Source: Asterochloris sp. CNOR1
Lineage: Eukaryota > Chlorophyta > Trebouxiophyceae > Trebouxiales > Trebouxiaceae
Assembly: GCA_963969365.1 (NCBI GenBank)
Contig: OZ017746.1
Location: 868,001-932,000 of the forward strand
Reading direction: 5' to 3'
DNA: 64,000 nucleotides
Shown here: positions 56,530 to 64,000 of the stretch, piece by piece
How the letters are laid out: the number at the start of each line of letters is the position of its first letter
Position numbering within the stretch: position 1 is the first letter of the stretch
Translations under genes and position numbers: made by a program
Notes under the pieces: model-generated
The model's input: the letters and a program-made list of their open reading frames with translations, nothing else
Databases searched by the model: none
What the model was told of the DNA's origin: nothing

Positions 56530-59389
56530 ATGCAGCAAGCTTCAGCCCCTATTCACCGGCACACTCATGTCTCAGATCCTGTTGGGTGCCACAGGCATGC
56601 TTCCCATGCTCAACCTGGGCTCAAAGCCAGATGTAACAGGCCTCCCTGCAAACATAACGTCCAGTCACGCAAACGGAAACGAGAGGTCTGCTGTGGAACC
56701 TTGCAGGAGTTCCAACTGAAGGTGAGCAAATGAAGGCGCACACGCACCTGTGGCCCACTCACAGCAAATGCCACTGCTCGCAGGACGTAAAAATTGAGGG
56801 CAGGATTGGCAGCATTGGTCTCATGACAATGTCGAGCAGGCAAGGCAATTGTGTGCGCTGCGGCTCATACAAGACTCAACTGAGCATTGGCTGCCTGCCC
56901 TGCAGTCAGAGCACAGGCAGCAACCAGCCAGCAGCTGGCCGAACAGCTGCACAGGACGATGGCCTGCAGGCACAGCTGTATCGTGGGTGAGGCTGCAGCT
57001 CAGGTGCCAGCTGCTCCTCCTGCATGCCAGGACCCCTGCCCCATTGTGTGTGCGGCACTGCGTGCAGGTACATGCAGCGGACGGAGCTGAGAGGCACCAG
57101 AGTCCTCTGCAAGGTGGGCGGCAGCTCTTGCCGTCTCCAGCCGGCCATGCACTCTCTGCCTGGCTGCTTTCCTGACGCTTGCTGGCAGGCCATCCCCACA
57201 TCTCGAGACGGTGCAGCCTGGAATGCTTGCAGGCCTACCCCGCAATCCAAGATGCTGGCAAGGCCACTGAGCTTGACATCATGATAGCCAACGAGGTGGC
57301 CACTCACGCAGGGCTGCAGGCGGGCAAGGGGTCCCCGCGGATCACGGGCCTCCTGGGGGGCTTCCAGGCCCCCGAGCCCCAGGGGCGCAGCCAGGGGGAT
57401 GCTGTGCAGCAGGTGAGCCAGGCCCTCACCACCCCCCGTGCTGCCGTGCAGCACACATGTGTGGGCTCCTGCCGTCATTGTGCTCCCACGCAGCGCGATG
57501 TGTGCCACCGAGACAGAGTGTTGCCAGGCAGCACAAATTGCTGGTCCATATGGATGTGGGCGCCCAGGCCCCTGTGGGGCCTTGTGTCGTCCTTTGCCGG
57601 CGCACAAGGGGCGCTACATGCAATGTGGTGGTCTGCAGCCCTGCAGCCTTCTGCCTGCCTGCCTGGTGCAGTCACAGCGCATCACCATGCAATGTGGTGG
57701 TTCCCGCCCTGCACTCTGTCTGCGAGGGCTTGTGTCGAGGTCCAGAGCTTGCAGTGACCAGTGTGGTAGCGAGCTGTTCAGCCCCGGCGCTGCGCCTGCA
57801 GTGGCTGGTGTTTCGGGACGAGGGCACTGTCTCCGCGATGGCTTGGGCCCAGGCAGCAGCCGAGGCCAGCGCTCGCGACGGCTGCGTGGGGGACAGCGAC
57901 GTCGGTGACATCCTCCAGCCGCGCAACCCCATGCTGCGGCGGCGAGGGTTTGTGATGACCCTGATGAGGCAGATCATGGAGGTACGGTGCGGTGGCACCT
58001 GAATGCGTGCATGCCACAGGGCTTGCGTGCACGCCAATGGGCCACTCTGGCACAGTGCACATCCCTCCTGGCTGCGCTGCTGCAGCGTGAGCGCCCCTCC
58101 CTGCACCATCCTAGCTCCCCAGGTGGCATCACACAGTGCTGTGTGAGGAGCTCTGTTGGGTCAGGGGCGCCTGGCCATGAGGGCATGCCGGCCACTGTGG
58201 CTGGGTGCCTCAGCACAGCTCAGTGCAGCAACCTCCTATGTGGCCTCTGCTGCGCGTGTTGCACTGTGCATGCCGTCATCCCGCCAGGCTCGCCGTCCAT
58301 GGGTTGTAGCTGCGCTGAGCGGCAGCAGCTGCTGTGCTGCCTGCAGGGCCTCGCGTACATGCACAGCATGCACAGGCTGCACCAGAGCCTGGGCCCGGGG
58401 TCAGTCATCCTCTCCACTCACCAGGAGATCGATGCGCCCTCCCTACAAGTGCAGCTGCGAGACTTGGCCTTTGCTGTGGACATCAGGTCAGTGCTCAGAG
58501 GCTTGAGTGACACAAAACGGTGCCACCTCAGGGGTACGCCTGCATTGTGACTACCTGCACGTTGTTGGTGTCACGGCAGCCTGCACAGTGACATCATGTT
58601 GACAGCTTTTAAAGGCGTCCCTTGGGTGCAGCAACGAAGCTCTGTATGGCGGGGCTACCCTCGCTGAGATCTGGGACAAGGGCACCATTGCAGCAAATGA
58701 TCCCAAGTGAGCAGAGTACCACTTGGAGTCTGGCGACTCCTGATGAAATTTGCTTGCAATCCGCACTGCTGTAAACGCCGCCATCAGGTAGTGACAATGC
58801 TCTAGGGATTGCAGCGAGTGCCCTGCAGGCAGAAGCTGGCGGAAAACCTGTGGGAGAGGGCACGGGAGGCAGGCGCCTGGACAGCGCTGGAGCGACGAAA
58901 CTTTGGCATTGCAGATGACATCTATGCAGCGGGCCTGTTGCTGGCCTACCTCTGCTTTGTGCCGTTCTGTGAACCAGGCAGCGTCGATGGCCCCTCTCTG
59001 CAGAGGTGAGATGCTTGAGCCATTGTGCTCAAGTGCTGTTGCATGCGCCAGTTGCCTGTAGGGCTCACAATCTTGGAGCCGCTGCTACTGGTCTGTCAGA
59101 AGGACATTGACCTCATAGTGGCATTTGCTTCTTGCCCTCTGATGCTCATGATGCTGCTAGCAGGCTGCTAGAGACCACCTTTCAGTGTGACGTGGTGTCT
59201 GCACGCGATTTCTGTGAGGCTGATGAGCGCTGGAGCAGGGCAGTCCAGCTGCTGGATGTCAGTGACAGAGCAGGCTGGGAGTTGCTAGCTGCAATGCTGA
59301 ACCCAGAGTGGCGGCTGAGACCAACGGCAGAAAGCACACTTGTGCATCGCTTTCTCAGCTCTGCCATTTTTGAGTCCTCCAACATGTGA
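56530..59389 (+). CDS. Plant-type degenerate protein kinase (probable pseudokinase)
   Basis: Ten in-phase exons give 450 residues: 56530-56721, 56784-56839, 56906-56986, 57068-57113, 57233-57412, 57802-57981, 58347-58486, 58632-58706, 58829-59005 and 59164-59389. A basic N-terminus (QSRKRKREV) may be a transit peptide or nuclear signal. Kinase-like features in order: LYRGYMQRTELRGTRVLCK (beta3 Lys), TELDIMIANEVA (alpha-C), WLVFRDEG (beta5), LHQSLGPGSVIL where HRDxKxxN is expected, LRDLAFAVDI where DFG is expected, a second-half block DDIYAAGLLLAYLCF, and LLAAMLNPEWRLRPTAESTL near the end (the usual LxxDPxxRPTA region). The catalytic Asp of HRD and the DFG glycine are gone, so catalysis is doubtful. 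The pattern fits a small plant family of plastid-predicted kinase-like proteins (from memory, At5g16810-like). The start ATG is the earliest in-frame one. One intron uses a GC donor at 56840. Confidence 0.82.
57616..57730 (+). repeat. Short tandem duplication in a pseudokinase intron
   Basis: CATGCAATGTGGTGG occurs at 57617-57631 and again at 57686-57700. Similarity continues for about 40 bases (GCCCTGCA...CTGTCTGC-type sequence), an offset of 69 bp. It does not copy an exon. Confidence 0.7.
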
Positions 59390-59616
59390 CCAGCACACAG
59401 GTGCAGCATGTTCAAACTGGAGCACTTGCAGGCGTGCATCCAGTTGATGTTAGGTTTTAAGATGTATTTGGTGAGCAGCTGGCAAAACCACAAGTCAAAT
59501 GAGTTTGCAGCAAACACATGAGCAGATGAGTCAGAGCAAAGCATCAATATAAATCAGTTACTGAGTTCGGCACTTCTTGATCACGAGCGTAAGCTAGTTC
59601 AATGTTGCCAAGTGGC

Positions 59617-59621
59617 TTACA
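59617..59621 (-). terminator. TGTAA poly(A) motif after the decarboxylase
   Basis: TTACA on the plus strand reads TGTAA on the minus strand, 19 bases past the decarboxylase stop codon at 59642-59640. Confidence 0.5.
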
Positions 59622-59639
59622 ACTTTGCCACAGCAGCGG

Positions 59640-62600
59640 TCACGTGGCCTTGCCTCCTGCAATCTTCATCCTCATGTCACAGATGACCCGCCAGGCATTC
59701 TCCACATGCTTCTCTTGGACATAGGTACTGCCCAAAGCAAAGCGTAGCATGAACTGACCCCCAACCTCGGTGTGCACCATGAAGGCCCTGCCACTGCTGT
59801 TGATGGCTTCAAGCAGCTGCCTCTGCTGGTCGTTGTCAAAACCCTGCGGAGCAGACGCATCAGATAGGTACTGGAGTCAGAAGGGCAGAGGTTTGACAAG
59901 CATTACGGTGCAGGGCCGTCAGCTGCCTCACCTTGGCCCTGAAGCAGATGAGACCAAAGCTGGGCGAGGCAGACAGCTCGAAGTCCTTGCTGTCGACAAC
60001 AAAGCCTTCAAACAGCTTGGCCAGTGCCAGGTGATGCCTGAGGTAGCCCTGTAGGCCCTGCACACCATAGCTGCGCATCACAAACCAGAGCTTCAGCGCC
60101 CTGAAGCGGCGCCCCAGCGGGATCTGCCAGTCCTGCAGGGGACAGCACAGACTGGTCAAATGGCAGGTCTACTATGGGACTCACGTCAAGAAGGACGGAG
60201 ACCTTGGAACAAGGGAGGCCCCCACCACAGATGCAAAGACAACCGGCAGGGAGGCCATTTAATCGCAGGCAGATTCAAGGAGACATGTAAGAAGGCCGGC
60301 AGGGGTTCACCGCCACACACCATCCGCTCACGTCACTGACCTTAAAATCCAGATCATTGGCCTGAGCTTGAAGGTAGGCAGGGTTGGCCGACATGACGCT
60401 TCGAAGGGAGAAGGAGTCCGTCAGCCACAGCGTGGAGCAGTCAAAATTGGTCAGCATCCACTTGTGGGGGTTGCAGCTGAAGGACTGCAGCTGGCATAGG
60501 ACAGGTTACTTAATGCACGGATTGTGACTCTATACAGAGCTGCTAGCCCCCTTTGCTGTGCATGCTGCATCGGCCTACCTGTACCGTTTCAAGGCCCATG
60601 AAGTGCTGGCGCATCTCAGGCAGCATGGCCAGGGGGCCTGCATAGGCTGCATCCACATGTAACCTGCAGGGGCAGCCAGGATCAGGATTTCAAGCCGCTC
60701 AACTCTGAGAGGGCCACCCCGCACCAGCAGGCCAGCCCAGTGCTTGCTGTTGGGGACACCCTGCAGCATCATCGCCATCCGGCAAGCTGCTCGCATGACT
60801 GCTTGTCAGCTGCATGCGGAGCTGCCAGGCCAGCACGCTCAGCTGCATGCCCGATCCATGACAGGCTGTTTCAAGTATAGTGCCAACAAAGCGCCCCCCA
60901 TCCAGCATTCTGGTGCAGCAATGCACAGACCTCTCTGCACAGCGCAGTTGCCCCACTGCAGCCCATGTGGCTTCACAGCGAGCCCCAGCCAGCCAAGTGA
61001 CCTGCTGGTACAGCGAGTGCCTCCATGCAGAGTGCAGGCGCCTCACCACAGTCCGTGTGACTGCGTGACCAGCCCCAGCTCCCTGACAGGGTCCACAGCG
61101 CAGGTTGAGGTGGTGCCAATGGTAGCAAACAAGAAGAAGGGCACCAGCTCCAGCTTCAGGTCCTGCTGCACTGCAGCCTCCAGCGCGGAAGCTTGGAGGG
61201 CCCACCCATCCTCTGCCCGCGCTTCCAGGACACGCACATGGGAAACGCCTGCAATCTTGCAAGCCTTGACCACGCTGCTATGCCCCTGCGGGTCAGATGC
61301 ACCACTGGGTCGCAGACTGGCTTGACATCATGGAAGCCGAAGTGCACAAGCAGGGGCCCGCAAGCTGCAGGAGGCAGCATGTGCAGGGATCTTGCAGAGT
61401 GTGAAAGCATGTAAATGAGAGCCAGCAGTCTGCATGCAAAGGAGCGCATGTTGACTGAGTGCACTGCTGCCCATTCAGTACAGGTGCTGCTCAGCCTGCA
61501 GGCGGCCCTCGGTGGAGGCCACCACTCTTGGCTGAGCAACCCCAGGCAAACAGATGACTGCAGGCTGGAGCCCTTACAAACTGCCTCAGCCAGTCAGTCA
61601 CCTGGTCTGAGGTGTAGGCCACCAGCCGCGGGTAGGCTGTGGTTGCCCCATTGGTAGCTCGCTGCCTGGCGGCCAGCAGCGCCACCAGGGTGCTCTCAGA
61701 GGCCGTGCTCTGGATGACGCCACCCCCCTGCAGGGCCCTATCGCCCCAGACAGCTGCCTTGGTCCCGGCAGGAGGCCTGGCCAGGAACTGGGGGGGCAGG
61801 TGCAGCAGTTTGCCAAGCCAGTCCAAGACAATCTGCAGGCAACAACGGGGTGCATGTGTGTTGGGATCTGTGTGAGCCATGAAGTACAGCCTGGCAATGG
61901 TCTTTAGCTCAGGGCCAGCAGGGTGTGTTCATGGGCAGCAGGCCCCAAGGCAACATTATGAAGCCTGCACTGCACCTTCCAGCCTGCATGAAGGGCAGGT
62001 GGCACCCGCTGTCAAGGAGCCTGTTGCAGTGCAGCTGCTGATGTTGTGGTCAGTGTGGCCACTGACCATCTCAAGCTCTGTGGCAGCAGGGCTCCCGATC
62101 CAGCTGAAGTTCTGCGTGGCCAGCCCGGAGCACAGCATGTCCCCCAGCAGGGCTGGGAAGCTGCTGTTGCAGGGGAAGTAGCCGAAGAAGTAGGGGGACT
62201 GCCAGTGTGTGATGCCTGCACCAAGAGTCACGTTGAAGGACCGCCGCCTGTCCTGTCCTGCTGCAAGAGTCCTGCTGGCAGTTGCTGCCAGTGTTGCGGG
62301 CACATTTGGCAGGCAGCTGTGTAGCCCATGCAGCCCTTCCGGAGACAGCCAATCAGAACAAAAGCACCAGTGCCGCCACATGCGGGGGCTGAAGCAGATC
62401 TGAATGCAGAGGGGGCATCCAGCAAAATGGGCCTGTCAGCATGGCACTGTGTTGTTGTATCAGGAGCCTGGGGGCATACCTGGCATGATCTTCTGGCGAA
62501 CATCTGACATGATGTCCTCCAGCAGCTCCCCTTCGATGGGTGCCTCCTCTGGCACCAGCTTGGCCAGGTAGCCTGGCTGCACGAGATCAGCAGCTCCTGT

Positions 62601-63280
62601 CACAGAATTGCAACCTGGCAGGAATGGAGCAGCAGGCAGCAGGGATAAGCACTGCACAGGAAGGCATCCGTCCCCTTCAGCCATGCAGCTGTTTTGGTGC
62701 AGGCAGCAGGCAGCAGGCAGCAGACTGCGTGCATAGCGGCTGCAGTGGTGACCGCCTCTGCCATGCAGACCGCAGGGTGCAGGCAGTAAGCCAGCTGGAC
62801 AGCAAGGAGGGCATGTTCCTCAGTAGCACAGGCCCTGATTAGTCTTGCAGGCAGCTGCCTCAGTCTAGCTGTGTAAGAAAGCAGCTGTGAGCTCACCTCC
62901 ACCGAGGACCTGACAGGCATCCCCTCCACATTGTTGTAGTAGTCACACACAAAATCCACCATGTTCTTTGCCTCCTTGCGAAACTGCACAGCATAACATG
63001 TTTATTGACGACAGGGCAGGAGACAGAGTCTGCAATGAAAGTGTCCCTGTTTCGACTGCCATCATGTCAAGCATGTCCTGCTGAGCAAATAGGATTCAGA
63101 GCAAGACTGCACATCTGCTGCACAGCAGCTGGCTCCTGCAGGACACCCTTTGCAACAAACGCTCAGCAGACTCACCTGCTCTACGTCCATGGGGTGCCCT
63201 CTATATGGAGAAGTGCCATTCTCTGCCAAACCGTTATGCTGCACACTATCATTTAGTCCGTTTGCGCTAGCGAGCTGCAT
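59640..63280 (-). CDS. Aromatic L-amino acid decarboxylase (PLP group II)
   Basis: Removes CO2 from Tyr, Trp, Phe or DOPA to give amines; PLP-dependent, cytosolic (no signal seen). Ten in-phase exons give 515 residues, the usual plant TYDC/TDC length: 63280-63176, 62983-62897, 62576-62480, 62215-62067, 61832-61602, 61285-61047, 60663-60579, 60490-60341, 60132-59932 and 59843-59640. Motifs: [79 protein letters not shown] (PLP-stacking His), [29 protein letters not shown] (PLP Asp), [16 protein letters not shown] (Schiff-base Lys) and [19 protein letters not shown]. The mobile-loop tyrosine is kept (NPAYLQ), which in this family favours simple decarboxylation over aldehyde synthesis. Substrate cannot be told. 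The exon starting at 60490 could instead start at 60484. Confidence 0.95.
60950..61002 (-). repeat. Weak decayed copy of the decarboxylase exon 6 end
   Basis: On the minus strand 61002-60950 resembles 61087-61039, the exon end GAGCTGGGGCTGGTCACGCA...GGACTGTG plus donor, at an offset of about 87 bp in the intron. The donor GTGAGG corresponds to GTGGGG in the copy. Similarity is moderate by eye. Confidence 0.5.
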
Positions 63281-64000
63281 GCTTGATCCAGCTATTCAGA
63301 TCCGTGACCTGCCGTGGTGACCCTATGTCTCAGACGCATATTGATCCAGTGAATTAGACATGCGGGCCCTGTCTTCAATGGACAGCTTGTGGCACAGCTT
63401 CAAGTAGGTCCTGACAGCTGCCGCAGCCAGCATGCTGTGGCTCCATGGTGCAAACACAAACTACCGCCAGCAGCACAGCTGATGCCCACTTGCGCCTCTC
63501 CTCAATCAAACATTGCCCCAGCTGCGTCAAGTTTCAGATGTGGAAGCTGATTTGATTTCAAACCAGTGGCCACCACTGTTGCTTTGCAGACTTGTCAAAA
63601 GTGCATCCAGCTTTTGCATGCCGGGGACTCCGTCGCAGTGCTGTCTACCAGCTCAAGAGGGCTGCCGCAAAGGCAGGGGAGCCTCTTTCCTGCATGCTGT
63701 CATCTTTGTGGCCATCTGAATGTTCACAGGCGGCAGCAACACGCCAGACGAGTGCACACCATTTGTAGCTGCATGTCTCAGCTGGTTAAAATGTTTTGGG
63801 CTTCTATAGCAGGCGAGACCAGCTGCATGACAGTGAGACACTGTGGTCCAGCTCTGCGTGCATGCTGTCCAGTGCATGCTGTGGTCCGGCTTGATGCATG
63901 CCTCCTGGTGGGCAGATGTCCCTCTGCATTGCATGACTGCACCTGGAAATGTCGCAATGGACAGCTGTGTGATCAGCCGAGTCATGCTCTGGCTGCACAC
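63281..64000. other. Upstream of the decarboxylase; nothing recognised
   Basis: About 720 bp to the window edge. It presumably includes the decarboxylase promoter and 5' leader. Open frames exist on the minus strand (for example 63653-64000) but show no domain, splice-supported chain or family motif. Confidence 0.35.

Noticed and set aside
1-64000. Mobile elements, CRISPR arrays, rRNA or tRNA genes
   Set aside because: No reverse transcriptase, transposase or integrase motifs, terminal repeats, regularly spaced repeat-spacer arrays or tRNA/rRNA-like sequence were recognised on either strand. A tRNAscan/Rfam run would be needed to exclude small RNAs.

Overview
This is nuclear DNA from a green alga, most likely a trebouxiophyte-like chlorophyte (inference). 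The sequence is GC-rich and full of CAG/CTG. Genes are dense on both strands and split by many 80-600 bp introns that mostly run GTGAG...TGCAG. The protein set is plant/algal: plant-type exocyst SEC3, an NFU-type iron-sulfur scaffold, a plant-like pseudokinase and a telobox Myb. TGTAA poly(A) motifs follow some genes. I saw no rRNA, tRNA, CRISPR or transposon-encoded protein. Exon models below were built by hand from splice sites and codon phase. For most genes every junction is in phase and the summed coding length is a multiple of three.

Layout, left to right: (1) complement <1-6393, long coiled-coil protein with an internal duplicated module; (2) 7341-7895, small membrane protein; (3) complement 8577-16332, cyclic-nucleotide phosphodiesterase with a six-helix membrane region; (4) 16684-26324, SEC3; (5) complement 26585-30331, UBA3/ECR1 (NEDD8 E1 subunit); (6) 31892-35564, PP2C phosphatase; (7) complement 36404-39603, secreted acid-lipase-family hydrolase; (8) complement 39879-42823, PTEN; (9) 42950-44596, Mpo1/DUF962 membrane protein; (10) complement 45143-48933, GT4 glycosyltransferase; (11) 49285-51356, mitochondrial-type NFU; (12) 51564-56309, telobox Myb protein with a possible TRFH-like N-terminal domain; (13) 56530-59389, degenerate protein kinase; (14) complement 59640-63280, aromatic amino acid decarboxylase.

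The genes do not form one pathway; this is ordinary eukaryotic gene order. Several are signalling or regulatory (phosphodiesterase, PP2C, PTEN, pseudokinase, UBA3). PTEN (3-phosphoinositide removal) and SEC3 (a phosphoinositide-binding tether in yeast and plants) both touch phosphoinositide biology, but their proximity may be chance.

The most interesting patterns are: decayed copies of exon edges, with the adjoining splice site, lying in the neighbouring intron of at least five genes; four GC-AG introns supported by reading phase; the membrane-region/phosphodiesterase fusion; and the possible TRFH fold joined to a telobox Myb in a green alga.
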